Shown: piece after piece, positions 24,433 to 35,330 of the stretch
How positions within the stretch are numbered: position 1 is the stretch's first letter
How the letters are laid out: the number at the start of each line of letters is the position of its first letter
Position numbers and translations under genes: made by a program
Assembly: GCA_022579005.1 (NCBI GenBank)
Contig: MU401595.1
Span: forward strand, 593-64,592
Reading direction: 5' to 3'
Source: Poronia punctata
Lineage: Eukaryota; Ascomycota; Sordariomycetes; Xylariales; Xylariaceae
DNA: 64,000 bases
The notes under the pieces: model-generated
What the model saw: only the letters and a program-made list of their open reading frames with translations
Told to the model about the DNA's origin: nothing
The model's database searches: none

Positions 24433-25443
24433 TTAGCAGCTAGGCTCACCAGGAGATCCATCATCAACACCGGTATCCATGGGGATATCGTTACCACCCT
24501 TGGAATCCTCGAGCTTAGTGACGAAGACATCGTCGCGGAGATCGGGCAGAGCCGCGCCCCAGTCATTGTTGACCATCTTGTCGCGGATCTCGGCCGAGGG
24601 GAAGCCGAACCAGCTGACGAGAGAACCGTACTATATTTATTTTTATCATATTAGTATAATTTTTCCTTCTTCTTCTTCTTCTTCTTCTTCTTTCTCTCAA
24701 GTAGGTAGGAGACAACACTTACAAACCACACTCCCTTGTGATTCTCAATCCCATCATCATCCTCATTCGCAAAGCGGAAATCATGCGTCAGACCTCCATC
24801 CTGATGATACACCACCTTGGGATGGGTATCCTCCCAACGGACATCTTGCGCGGCCCGGACCTCGAACCCCTTGTGTTGCGAAACAGCCACGTACGAGGCC
24901 GTGTCGTCGCCGTCGCGAACCCAGACGACGATATGTTCCCAGTCGTTCTTATGTCCGACTCCGCAGGATCCGTCCACCGACTGGTCTTTCTCGAAAAAGT
25001 ACCCGTAGAGATAGGCGCACCACCCGTTGTTGCAGCGCGCGCGGGAGTAGACGTTGTTGTTGTCTAGGTCGGACTCGTCGCGGCAGTTGCCGTTCTTGGC
25101 GCCGCCGCAGGGAAGCCCGCCGTTTAGGTTTCCGTCGCCGTCGATGGCGGGGCTGTTGTAGCACCCGTCTGTGTCGAAGTCCATCGCTGTTTTTTTTTTT
25201 AATTTTTTAATTGTCAGTGGTGCTTCTTTTTTGTATAAAGCAGAGGTTAGGTAGATAGATAGATAGATAGATAGACATACCTGGTTGGTATCTCTTGTCA
25301 TTATCGGGTGCGCAACCCGGAAGAGCAGCGGGGGGATCACGCTTAGCAAGCGTTGTGAAGCCAGAAGGTGTACGGGCAGATACACCTGCCGTCAAGGAGG
25401 CGAGCGCTGTGGCGCCGACCAGTAGACTCTTGGAGTAAACCAT
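24433..25443 (-). CDS. NPP1/NLP family secreted protein (necrosis- and ethylene-inducing-like)
   Basis: Three exons, 25443-25281, 25186-24723 and 24630-24433, give 274 aa. Introns of 94 and 92 bp have GTATGT and GTAAGT donors; each contains a microsatellite. A signal peptide (MVYSKSLLVGATALASLTAG...) ends near residue 23. The body has the NPP1 (PF05630) layout: an N-terminal strand region with Cys residues, the central heptapeptide region, then DVRWEDTHPKVVYHQDG and SLVSWFGFPS near the end. The usual heptapeptide is GHRHDWE; here it reads GHKNDWE, so one His is replaced by Asn. Family knowledge: NLPs from plant-associated microbes bind plant sphingolipids and damage dicot membranes, but many members are non-toxic. 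Whether this one is toxic cannot be told. A TATA box lies about 135 bp upstream of the ATG. Confidence 0.9.
24662..24692. repeat. (TTC)n microsatellite in NLP intron 2
   Basis: About eight TTC units (GAA on the gene strand) inside the second intron, between the donor and the TACTAAT branch site. Confidence 0.85.
25252..25276. repeat. (TAGA)n microsatellite in NLP intron 1
   Basis: About six TAGA units just inside the donor of the first intron of the NLP gene. Confidence 0.85.
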
Positions 25444-25577
25444 TGTCACGGCCAAAGAGGAAAAGTATATATTTTATTCAGAAAGAAGAAGAAACAGTTT
25501 TCTTTTGTTTATCGTGTGTGTTTTCTGTGTTGTCTGTCTGTCCTTTCTTACTTTCATAATGCCGGGACATCGTAGGC

Positions 25578-25586
25578 TTTATATAT
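25578..25586 (-). promoter_or_regulatory. TATA box of the NLP gene
   Basis: TATATAAAG on the minus strand, about 135 bp before the NLP start codon. A small secreted protein gene at 43313 has the same element at a similar distance. Confidence 0.5.
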
Positions 25587-27627
25587 CCATCCCCATCCCC
25601 TTCCTCTTCCCAAACATACTCCCATGTTTCCAAATATTCCTAACCTACGTCGATCAGAGATCTATCCAGTCTAGGGCTATGGTAGCCAGCATACAAATGA
25701 GGCTGGTCGAATGTGCCATGTGTGCAAGGGGGATAATCCTCCTACCCCAGGTTGAAAAAAAAAAAAGAGGGTAAAGTTTCGACGATCTTTTAAATAATGA
25801 GTGAATTTGAATATGAAACGATCTAACCTACCTAAACCACCTAACCTACCTACCTCCACTTATCTAGTCTAACCGTGTATTGTATGTATCCTGCCAGAAA
25901 GTCGGTGCAAATCATACCGACTGCCATTTAGTCAAGTTACACCCAAAGGTCGGTAGGTATGAAACTTTTCACTTGCACTGACTAACTTCTGTCCCGCCTC
26001 CTCTCAACAAGCGTGAATTACCTACTTAACCTAACCTTAGCTCTTCGCTCTTGAAATGCCAGTAAAGGGACCGACGAACGCGTTTCAGGCAGGCACCTAC
26101 GTAGATGCCAATCTCGGCATCGCTCGTTGCAACTTTCTTTAAAGATCGACAAAACCCCACCTATATTTCCCCCCCTTAAAAACCCCCATCAGCCCAGCCC
26201 TGCCAAGATATAGAAATGCCGATCATTCAGGTGCAAGTGTTACTATAATTAACTGACTTCATTTTTTTTTTGGAATTTTTGGAATGACGCTAGCAAAGAG
26301 ATATATAGTTTATGAGATCTTCATCAACGTTCTTCCTGAATGTTTTGGTATTATTATGTAATGTACAATCTAGTTTTTTTACCTAACCTAACTTAACCTA
26401 ACCTACTCGCAAGTTTCGCAACTCAATTGCTGACGCAGGCGAAAACACTCGGACTCGGTGGGCTTTGGGCTAGAATTTCATAGGTTAGGTAATGTTGTTT
26501 GAAGATGATCTACCTACGTATTGGCAATCTAAAAATATCTACGAAAATAACCTATCTATCAGACGCTAATTACATGACCTAATTATCTACTTCTCCAACA
26601 AGTAACGGTTGACCTATGTACGTAGGTACCTACTTACTTACTTCTTCTCATATGATATCTGGTAGGTAACACGTAGATAGGTAGACTACCTAGATAACCT
26701 TTGAGAATACCGAGAGACGAACAGGGTTATTAGAGACATACATACACCTACATCTTTCGCAGTGCCAGCAGTACAGCTCTAGGTTAGGTTAGTAATCAAG
26801 TTTCTTTGCTTCTTTAACCAAGAACTGAAATATCAACACATTAGAATTGTATATTCACAGTATATATACTTGCTTCTCAACTTCAAAATGCCATGGCTGA
26901 CTTACAAGTACTCGTAGGTTAGCTAGGTGACTAATACGTCATGCAATACTCCTACCAACCAACCCCTTGGATGAGATCGATCGCCTTTGCACAGCCGCAT
27001 TCCTGCATTAACATTTAGCCCCCCTACCTACAATCAATCAATCCATCGTTTATTTTGTTGATGTCACACATGATGGAAAAAAAAAAACCCTTAAATCCTT
27101 CAAATCGTCTACAAGTAGGTTAGTTAGCAAAAGAGAATACTACATATAAATACCACGTGCCAAGCAGCGCAACCTGATACCGAGCTCCCATGTATGAGGC
27201 ACGAGTATGTGGAAAACGATTGGGTCATCTACACCTTACTTGGTAAAGAACCCAAGTCTTCGTTTGGAACCGCGACCATAGGTGGTTTTGACTCGAAGGA
27301 ATTTCCGGGCTGTCTGGCCCTGTCTATTTATTGTCTGCATTTAGGATTGCCGCTTCATCTTCAATAACCATCCTTTTCTTTCATAAATTAGAATCGGTAA
27401 CAAAGCGTTACCGGCTTGGAATGATATTAATCTAAAAGTAGGGGGTATGAATCACACTCTTCCTCCAAGCCGGGTACTGAAAAACAAACAAACAGATATA
27501 CCAAGTCCCAAAAAGCAACCACGCAACAAGCCCAACCAACAACGATTAAAAATAAAGATAAGCCTGAAAATATAGGACATGTGAAGAAAGGAGTCATGTG
27601 CGCGCTGTTACCGTCCTACCTTGTCTC
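25587..27627. other. 2-kb non-coding, AT-rich, CCTAAC-rich region
   Basis: No gene seen. Many CTAACCTA/TAGGTTAG and GTAGGTAC repeats occur (for example 26380-26405 and 26610-26700). Together with the 3' end of the downstream C2 gene, this is ordinary intergenic sequence for this genome. The CCTAAC units are short and irregular, so they are not a telomere. Confidence 0.5.
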
Positions 27628-29514
27628 TCACGCGGTGCCTGATGGATTCGAAGTCGAACCACCGTTAGCCCGAGAGCTGGATGAACCGGGTCGCAGAGTG
27701 TCCCTTAGCTCCTTTAGACGCCTCGGCTCCTCTATATAATTCAACACACGTTCTTTCTTGCTGATTCTCCCCTCGTCTCCGGCTCGCTCCATGTCTTCTA
27801 GGTCGCTAATGTCGTCCGAGCTGAAAGAGGTAGAGCTAGGGCTGCGGTTGAGTACCATCCTGACGTTGGTCCCTTCTTTCTTCTTCAGTTTCCTCTGGTT
27901 CTCCTTGAGTTTCTGATGCTCTTCATCATCGCAAGCCACAGCGACGATGCCGAGCCCGGGGAAGTTGCGCTCAAGTAGCTCGCGTAGCTGCGGCAACACC
28001 GACTTGTCCGGTCGATAGGTTCCACTATCGTTGTCGATAATAAGTTGGTAGTACTGTGGTTTCCTAGGAGGGGCTTCCTTTGGCGGGCCTCCCCCGATTT
28101 CCCCGTCCGGAGGGTGTGTCGGCTGGTCAGGATTGGCGTCTTTGGAGGCCTTGGCCTTCTTCAACCTTCTGATTAAGAATTCTCCCGAGCAGGCGATGTA
28201 GATATGAGCATCGCTGTGCATCGTGTGCTTGCTCAGCAAATCGATGCCAAACTCCTTCCCGGTCTCGGTAAATCGCATGAGACCATCCAGCGTGATAACA
28301 TATGTAAATAGACGCGCACCCTCGTCAAAATGCGCCATCTTGAGGAATTGAAGGCTAGCTTCTTCCGAACAGGGCTTAAAGGTGCCCCATTCAGTAGACT
28401 TGTCAAAGTTGTAGATCCGACCGTGTTGATGATGTAGCGCTTTATTTAGGAGGCGCCCACGAAGTCCAGTGCCCCTGAAAAGGAGTCCAATGATGGGTCT
28501 AAATTCGACGTATCGATGATACAACTTTGCCGGTACGGGACCGGCTAGCTGGATCTCGGTGGCCTGGAAGTCATACTTTTGCGTCTTCTTCTCGGTATGC
28601 TTGTGCTGCTCCTCGTCGGGCGGGCCATCGTGGTCCTCGTGGTCATCGTGGTTGCTAACCTTGACACCGGCCAAGCGTCCGATCATAGGCGAGAAATGTT
28701 TGAAGTAATAAGTCGGACCGACGGTGTAGATCTGTCCATGCGGCGGGTCTGATTTACCTAGCACTGTAGTGCTGAGGTAAAGTCTCGGGCTCATCGAGGC
28801 ACCGCTCTGAAAGGCGGTGGTGGCGGCCTTTAGAAGATATGCTCGCTTGCTGCCAACCCGTTTCTTGACCTCAAACATCTTGTTCGAGAAGCCCGGCCAC
28901 GTGTCGTTGAGGCCATAAACGTAGATGGTCGCGTTGCCGAGGCGGTCATTGTGATCGGGCCAGTCCTCGTCGTAGAGACGGCACTTAAGCTTGAAGCCGG
29001 AAGACGGGACGTTTGCGACGATCCACTCTTCCTCCCATACTGGCTCCAGGGAGCGCCGTATAGTGCGCGTGCGGAAGACCAAGTCGGGATCTTCCTTGTG
29101 ACGTTTCGGCAACGAAGTGGAAAGAGTGGCGGTGATGAAGGGGTCGGAAGCGCCCGTGGTTATATCGCCAACGGGTAAATTCTCGGCGCGGTGAAACGTG
29201 AACTTGACCGTGTACCCCGGTGGCGCGTCGGGGATCGGTGTGGGGTCGAACCCGCCTGGGGGCTTTGCTTTAGTCTTGATCTTGTGGGTTTGATCTTTGA
29301 ATCTATCCTTGATTGTGTGACTGCGTGGCGGGGGACTCGGCTGATCCCTTTCATGTTGTCCATGGGACTCGGAATGCGATTGGTGACGGGCTTGGCCGGG
29401 CGGGGCCCCATCGTCAGAGCCCTGCTCTACATTGCTGGCTTCATTAATATCATTAATATCATTTGTGTGGTCGCTGGGGACCTGAGTCGCATCTCTTTGC
29501 TGGTTCGATGACAT
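27628..29514 (-). CDS. C2-domain protein of unknown function
   Basis: Single exon, 628 aa from the ATG at 29514. The N-terminal ~85 residues are polar and disordered, then a short basic segment. A C2 domain spans roughly residues 100-220, starting YTVKFTFHRAENLPVGD and containing SDPFITATL, RRSLEPVWEEEW and KCRLYDEDWPDHNDRLG. The Asp residues at the loop positions suggest Ca2+-dependent membrane binding. The following ~300 residues hold a conserved but unnamed region (VGPTYYFKHFSPMIGRLAGV; RYVEFRPIIGLLFRGTGLRG; HMHSDAHIYIACSGEFLIRR-like). The tail is charged and Ser-rich. This layout is common in filamentous fungi and is usually annotated only as a C2-domain protein. A role at the plasma membrane or in phospholipid-dependent trafficking is inference. 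Confidence 0.85.
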   Translation of the reverse strand: MSSNQQRDATQVPSDHTNDINDINEASNVEQGSDDGAPPGQARHQSHSESHGQHERDQPSPPPRSHTIKDRFKDQTHKIKTKAKPPGGFDPTPIPDAPPGYTVKFTFHRAENLPVGDITTGASDPFITATLSTSLPKRHKEDPDLVFRTRTIRRSLEPVWEEEWIVANVPSSGFKLKCRLYDEDWPDHNDRLGNATIYVYGLNDTWPGFSNKMFEVKKRVGSKRAYLLKAATTAFQSGASMSPRLYLSTTVLGKSDPPHGQIYTVGPTYYFKHFSPMIGRLAGVKVSNHDDHEDHDGPPDEEQHKHTEKKTQKYDFQATEIQLAGPVPAKLYHRYVEFRPIIGLLFRGTGLRGRLLNKALHHQHGRIYNFDKSTEWGTFKPCSEEASLQFLKMAHFDEGARLFTYVITLDGLMRFTETGKEFGIDLLSKHTMHSDAHIYIACSGEFLIRRLKKAKASKDANPDQPTHPPDGEIGGGPPKEAPPRKPQYYQLIIDNDSGTYRPDKSVLPQLRELLERNFPGLGIVAVACDDEEHQKLKENQRKLKKKEGTNVRMVLNRSPSSTSFSSDDISDLEDMERAGDEGRISKKERVLNYIEEPRRLKELRDTLRPGSSSSRANGGSTSNPSGTA

Positions 29515-30787
29515 AGTTTCGGCGAGGGGGGGCGCGGTCGCGACCGCTATCACACGCCCTTGATTGATCGCCTTGCGCGTTGCGGGGCTTTGGAGCCAAG
29601 GTCGTAGACGGTAGCACAAAGCTACCGTGAACGGGTGGAGGGCCTGATGATGGAAGCCAAGCCAAGCCGGGGCCGGGCAGCACTTTCTCTCGCCTTCCTC
29701 GACCTAATTAACCTAGGAACAAGTACAGTAGGTGCCTCTAACGTACGAGTAAACTCATGTACTCGTAGGTAGCTTTCCTGACGAGGCAAAGGTAAACATG
29801 CGTACTTTTCAGCCGCGTGTGGAAATGGCAATTGTCAATGCGGTAATTCGGGGGGCTAGGAGACGATCACTGTATGGATATCGGATAAGCGAGGAAAGGG
29901 CCAGCGCAATTCTCTCGGTGGTGCCTTGGAAAATATAAAAACGAAATCCATACAAGTCAGAGCCAATAACCTCGCTACAAGTGAACCATGCCCAAAAAAA
30001 AAAATACGAGGCGCCACACGGTCTTTGATTCGTTATCCCGTCTCGACCTGACGCAGATTGGTGGTAGTGACGGTTGGTTAATGGATTGTTCTTATTGTTT
30101 CGAGGTTCAAAAACGCGACGTTTTCCTCGAGATCTGGCAAGGCCCCTGATGCGACAGCATCTCCCGCATTAAATAAGCTTCCAGGTTCTCAGCCTACTTA
30201 GTACCTACCTACTTACCTAGCTTATTCTAACCCAAATTACAGCCGTTGAGAGCTTCAGTGGGTATGTAGGTAAGCACGATCGACGAGAAGAAGCTCGAGT
30301 GTTGCCCTGCAGCTGTGCCGGACAGCCGTAATGCCGGATAACCGCTGAGGACCCTAATACCTAACTTATCTCTGTGTCTGTAACTATGTTTATATCTGTT
30401 ATTATGCCTACAACCCAGTACAGTTGTAGCATTTTTTGGCGACATAAACACCTATCCAGGTTAGACAATTCCGTCTTATTACCAAGTTAGGTTAGCTGGG
30501 CCAAGAACTTGGTAGGAGCTGTGAGGTGCCGGTAGGGGAAGTGACGATAGGTTACAAAGAAAAAAAGAACTTCAACGGCAGTTCTTTCCGAATGGTTTGA
30601 TTTGAAGTTACACGGTAAAGGGGTCTCGAATCCACGATTTTGATCTGCCCCAGTTGAAATACTGAGTATCCCGTCTCTCACAATACTGGCATCGACCTAA
30701 AGTTTGGCCCAGAGAAACCCGGCACTTGGGTGCCGTAGTACGCGTTCCTCCCGAATTTAGTGGTGTTGCTAGCATTTAAATGCTACG
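29515..30787. other. Divergent intergenic region, C2 gene / methyltransferase
   Basis: 1.3 kb between two divergent start codons. It contains copies of the TACTCGTAGGTA motif (29758-29772) and of CTACCTACTTACC (about 30205-30222). No gene was supported. Confidence 0.5.
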
Positions 30788-31935
30788 ATGACCGCGACGC
30801 CCATTCAATTCCTTGATGGAGGGCTAGGAACCTCCCTTGAGGATGAGTACGGCTTTCGTTTCTCCGAGGCTACTCCGTTATGGTCTTCTCACCTCCTTTT
30901 GTCAGACCGCGGTATGCTGAAGTCGTGCCAACGGGGGTTTGCCCAGGTACCTGTAGATATCCTACTCACAGCCACTTATCAAGTATCAGTCGAGGGCTTC
31001 GAACGCACAAGATCCGACTCCTTTCCAGATGGCGTTCCTCGCGAAAAGATTCATACGACCCTTGATGATGCCGTGGCTATCGCGGAAGAGGTTAGACAGC
31101 CCGCGACAAAGATTGCTCTGAGCTTGGGACCATATGGAGCGGCCATGGTGCCCAGTCAAGAGTACAGCGGGCGATACGATGACGGCCATAACTCTACCGA
31201 CAAATTACTCCGTTGGCATGTTGACCGCATAGGCCTGTTTTCGAATATTCCGCACCTCGATGCCCGAGTGGATTTCCTGGCATTCGAAACCGTGCCGCGA
31301 CTTGATGAGATAGTAGCCATCAGAAAGCTTACTTCTGTTCTCTCCTCCCTATCACGAGATGAGAGAGCTGTCAGTAAACTTGGACGAATTCCGTACTGGA
31401 TATCATGCGTGTTCCCAGGTGATGATCAGACCCTCCCCGATGGTAGTAGTATCGATCAAGCAGTCCGAGCGCTTTTAAGTCTGGAACACTCAGACAGGCT
31501 CCCTTGGGGTATTGGGATCAACTGTAGTAAAATTCAAAACCTTCCCCGGTTGGTTGCTGAGTACGAAAGAAGCGTGAGGCTGCTAGAAGAATCTGGACGC
31601 CTTCCATCACGGCCGAGCTTACTGTTGTATCCGGATGGGACTAATGGTGAGGTCTATGACACAACCACCCAGACTTGGAAAACACCCTCAGATCAGAAGG
31701 CGACGACTAAAGAAGTAAGTAAATGAGCACCTCACATTAATGCAAAGAACGGTGCCGTTTCCTAAACACGATGTAGGGTCCATGGGAGCAACAACTCGCT
31801 GATATCGCCATTCGAGCACAAGGTCGTGGTTGCTGGCGTAGTATTGTTGTCGGTGGATGTTGCAAAGCCAACCGTGCTGACATAGCTCGGCTCCGCTCTC
31901 AGGTGGTCTCAAAAGGGGTGCAAGAAGGTATTTAA
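30788..31935 (+). CDS. Homocysteine S-methyltransferase
   Basis: Two exons, 30788-31714 and 31777-31935 (62-bp intron, GTAAGT donor), give 361 aa. It matches the Mht1/Sam4 type, which moves a methyl group from S-methylmethionine or S-adenosylmethionine to homocysteine, forming methionine. It opens with FLDGGLGTSLEDE (family DGGxGT). The three zinc-binding Cys are all present: one in WGIGINCSKIQ, and the pair in VVGGCCKANRADI in exon 2. Also seen: DILLTATYQVS, KIALSLGPYGA and DFLAFETVPRLDE. An in-frame stop 10 bases into the intron means that a prediction ignoring the intron would lose the zinc-binding Cys pair. Which of the yeast paralogues it matches, and substrate preference, cannot be set by eye. 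Confidence 0.93.
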
Positions 31936-34328
31936 CGGCAAAGTGAAGTGGAACTGCGGCTGAGGGTTTACTGTTCAACGGTGCCGGCCATCTCCCGGCT
32001 TCTGCCGCACACTCGCGCAGGGTATCTATCTATTTTGACGCTGGCGAAGACGTACTAGGTGTTCTTACTCCGTCAGACTCCCGCTACGCTTGTCAACTGT
32101 CAGGTTGTATGCAAAAGCTTAGTAGTTTATGCCTGGGTGGGATCTGGCAGCATCAGTAAGTGAACACCGTAAGATACGCAAACCCCGACTCGGAATAGAA
32201 CCGAGTTAAATTGTTAATGGCATTCTGGTTTGACTTCTAGAGCAGTTCATCTTTTTTCAATTTCTGAAGGGACTAGTTTTGTTTCTAAGCCTTGCCTTGA
32301 TAGGTCTGACTGTGTCCGTCTATACGTTCCAGTTCCCATGAAGCCTTCCGTCAGAACGTGGGTCTCGTTATAAACATCTCCGTACTGCCCCTGTCAGGAT
32401 GTCACGAGAGATATACGACGACAAAAGCGCCGGCGGTGGATTGTAACAGAAATAAGCCCCAGAAGAAGTCATGTTTTTCGACTTGGTTACTTTTTGCTTT
32501 AAAGGATTATAATGCTCGGCCAAAGGTAAAAGGCCCGGTACCGCCACTGTAGACTAACAGCCGGCTCCCGTTATCCGAGAGAAAATGGAAGCTTAAAAAG
32601 GAAGCCCGGGCAAAAGACACGTGCCGAAAATGCAATGCGGCGTTTCTGTCCTAGCAAGTTAGATTATACGGGGTCCTAGGAATTGCGCAGCATTACACGT
32701 ACAAATGTAGGTAGGGGGTAGGTTGGCATGGAACACGATGGACTTTTTCTGTATCTACGACTACATGTAGTCCTGTCGTGGCAAAATTGTACTGCGCCGC
32801 CTCAATGGTTAAGAAGGTTGGCAGGGTAAAGTAACGTTCCAAGCTGACTGCAACCTACCCTTTGTAGACCCATTTGTAAAGACTGGGAATTCTACACGTA
32901 TATGCACGAACACATCATCCCAACATATCCTTCGCCGTCATGAAATCCACATCAGCTGGTGTACCTATTCTCGGTACAGGTTGGAGCGGGTTATCTAGGC
33001 CGATGGACTTCCAAAAAACCAAACTGGAATTTTGTTCACAAGAAAATAAAGGGGGTAATTCTCAGTAGCAATATAGGATAGATACCATGAAAATATAGGG
33101 ACAAATATTACTAGGTACCAAGTCGTCTAGTGAATAGGTGCTCAATGGTGCTCTCGTCAGCACACACTAGATAGATACCAACCCCCCACCTGCACCTGCA
33201 CCTGCACCTGCACCTACTGATATCAAATCATCACCGGCTTACGATACACGTCAGACCGGCAAAAGACACGCACAAAACAATTCACCTTCCATGTTTTTGT
33301 CTGTGAAGGCTTCCAACGAAAATGACCCAGCCTTGAAGAGTGGCCATCTGCGGTCAAATTTCCATGATGTCATAGAATTAAGAGAATCCCACGCCACGCG
33401 TCCCTAACCTCTTCAGAATTCCGCCTTTTTGATTTCCTGAATACCCCCCAGATGAATGAATACAAGTTCGCACAACGTAGGCAGTCATCGTGAGCCGCAA
33501 TTCTGTCGAATCCCCCTGAAGCTAGCCTTACTACAAAGAAAAGTACCTACTCGTAGGTAGTTGCTAGTAATCTTATCAGGGGACGTCCGTCTCTCTTGAA
33601 AATGAGACGCTGTAAACAAGCCAAGAGATTCACTCCTTCGATATCATAATGATGTTGCCCGAGAGAGGGGGGTATATCGGCCAAGCGAGCCAGCCAATCA
33701 TAGACGTGGTCATCTCCACCGTATAGATTCGTGGACCACTCAGAACTCTCCCTGCCTTGCTGTGCCACCCACAGGCAGGATGCAATTGGCAGGTTAGGCT
33801 CACTAAGGGAAATTGGATCTCGGATCAATGCAAGCACGACTTGCCCATCTGGGGATGAATCACAACAGGCCTTTTCGCTCGCGTCGCTCTTGGCGGCCGA
33901 CTCCAGCGTAGCGAGAGGAGCTAAAATGAGCCCAGCGCCGCTTTTCTCACGACGAAAACGGGTGCCACGGCTACATGGCACGCATGGCAACAGGGCTTGA
34001 TGGCCAGCAACGGGCTGGACTCCAAGGAAATCCTACGTGTTTAACCAAAAATAGCAGTCAGCCGGGGCTTGCTTAGATCGATACGAGTAGCCAAGCCTCC
34101 CAAGCCAGCCTAGGATGGAGACTAGTCATCATCCGCAGTGTTGGGACCACAACATGAGCACGGAAAGCTTGCAGCGAGAAAAGCTGAGAGCCCCGTCCTT
34201 TATTAACCTTGGGGGTCGCCGGTCCTCGTTCATGTTGATCCTATGATCTCCATCACTCGCTTTCATCTTGCTATCAAAACAGGTCTAACCTCCAGTCATT
34301 CGCTCTAACGCCGAAAAAAAACAACAAG
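31936..34328. other. 2.4-kb intergenic region with a CACCTG repeat
   Basis: No gene was supported. A minus-strand open frame (33547-33990) lacks an ATG. A spliced plus-strand frame is conceivable at 32000-32370 but matches no family. A (CACCTG)n repeat lies at 33187-33215. The final 150 bp is the promoter and leader of the cell-wall gene. Confidence 0.45.
33187..33215. repeat. (CACCTG)n microsatellite
   Basis: Nearly five tandem CACCTG units. Confidence 0.85.
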
Positions 34329-35330
34329 ATGGTTCGTCTAATCAAGTACGCCGGCGCCGGCGCTCTGTTCGTCGCTGCCGTGAGCGCTCAGTACCCGACC
34401 TACCCGACCGGAGACGAGGATGATTGCCCTCCTGAGGACACCCCCGACTATCCCGTCGAGGAGTATCCCACCGCTACCTACAGCGGATACCCGAGCGGCA
34501 ACCCGACCACAAGCTACCCGGTCGTGACTGCTACCGCCTATCCCACCGGGGATGAGGGTGACGATGATGACTGCCCTCCTGAGGAGACCGAGAGCTACCC
34601 CGTCGGCGGGCCTTATCCCACCGGTGGTGGGGACTACCCTACCAGCGCTCCTTACCCCACCAGCGAGCCTTATCCCACTGGTGGTGAGGGATATCCCACC
34701 AGCGTGCCTTACCCCACCGGTGGTGAGGAGTACCCTACCAGCGTGCCCTACCCTACCAGTGCGCCCTACCCTACCGGCGGCGAGGAGTACCCTACCAGCG
34801 TGGTATACCCTACCAGCGTGGTATACCCTACCGGCGGCGAGGAGTACCCCACCAGCGTGCCCTACCCTACCGGTGGTGAGGAGTACCCCACCAGCGTGCC
34901 GTACCCTACCGGCGGCCAGGAGTACCCCACCAGCGTACCCTACCCTACCGGCGGTGAGGAGTACCCTACCAGCGTGGTTTACCCTACCGGCGGCGAGGAG
35001 TACCCTACCAGCGTGGTATACCCTACCGGTGGTGAGGAGTATCCCACCAGCGTAGTTTACCCTACCGGCGGCGAGACCTACCCTACCGGAGGCCAGTCTT
35101 ACCCCACTGTCACTCCTTCCGGTTATCCTACTGGCGGTGCCCCCGGTGGTTATCCCACTCTGTCCACCTCGTACAGCTCTGCTCCGTCATCTTACCCCGC
35201 CACCACCCCGACCGTCGGATACCCTACCGAAACCCCCACTGCTCTTCCCACGGGCGGTGCCGGTATGGTCCGTGTCGGTGCCACCGGTGCTCTTGCCGCT
35301 GTCGGCGCCCTCTTCTTGGGCTTCTTCTAA
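34329..35330 (+). CDS. GPI-anchored cell-wall protein with Tyr-Pro-Thr tandem repeats
   Basis: Single exon, 333 aa. A signal peptide (MVRLIKYAGAGALFVAAVSA) is followed by two spaced DDCPPE motifs, then tandem repeats of about 12 residues with consensus YPTGGEEYPTSV. The last ~25 residues form a hydrophobic tail ending GALAAVGALFLGFF after a small-residue stretch, as in GPI-attachment signals. There is no catalytic domain. Repeat-rich Thr/Pro/Ser proteins of this type are normally O-mannosylated wall or adhesin-like proteins; that role is inference. The repeats vary mainly at the EE/GQ and VP/VV/AP positions, and DNA units are nearly identical, which suggests recent expansion. The leader is A-rich just before the ATG. 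Confidence 0.88.
   Translation: MVRLIKYAGAGALFVAAVSAQYPTYPTGDEDDCPPEDTPDYPVEEYPTATYSGYPSGNPTTSYPVVTATAYPTGDEGDDDDCPPEETESYPVGGPYPTGGGDYPTSAPYPTSEPYPTGGEGYPTSVPYPTGGEEYPTSVPYPTSAPYPTGGEEYPTSVVYPTSVVYPTGGEEYPTSVPYPTGGEEYPTSVPYPTGGQEYPTSVPYPTGGEEYPTSVVYPTGGEEYPTSVVYPTGGEEYPTSVVYPTGGETYPTGGQSYPTVTPSGYPTGGAPGGYPTLSTSYSSAPSSYPATTPTVGYPTETPTALPTGGAGMVRVGATGALAAVGALFLGFF
34650..35085 (+). repeat. In-frame 36-bp minisatellite
   Basis: Tandem units of about 36 bp (TACCCTACCGGCGGCGAGGA and on), some shortened to 18 bp or so, coding for the YPTGGEEYPTSV repeats. All length changes keep the reading frame. Confidence 0.85.

Noticed and set aside
24479..25210. Plus-strand Arg-rich open frame of 243 codons
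   Set aside because: Antisense to the NLP gene; low-complexity Arg runs from GC-rich codons and no ATG at its conserved part.
26380..26405. CCTAACCTAAC array resembling telomere repeats
   Set aside because: Only a few irregular units, in the interior of the sequence. Fungal telomeres are TTAGGG arrays; this is part of a local motif habit.
33547..33990. Minus-strand open frame of 147 codons
   Set aside because: It starts at TTG and has no ATG in frame. An upstream exon would need a weak donor near 34100; no family recognised.
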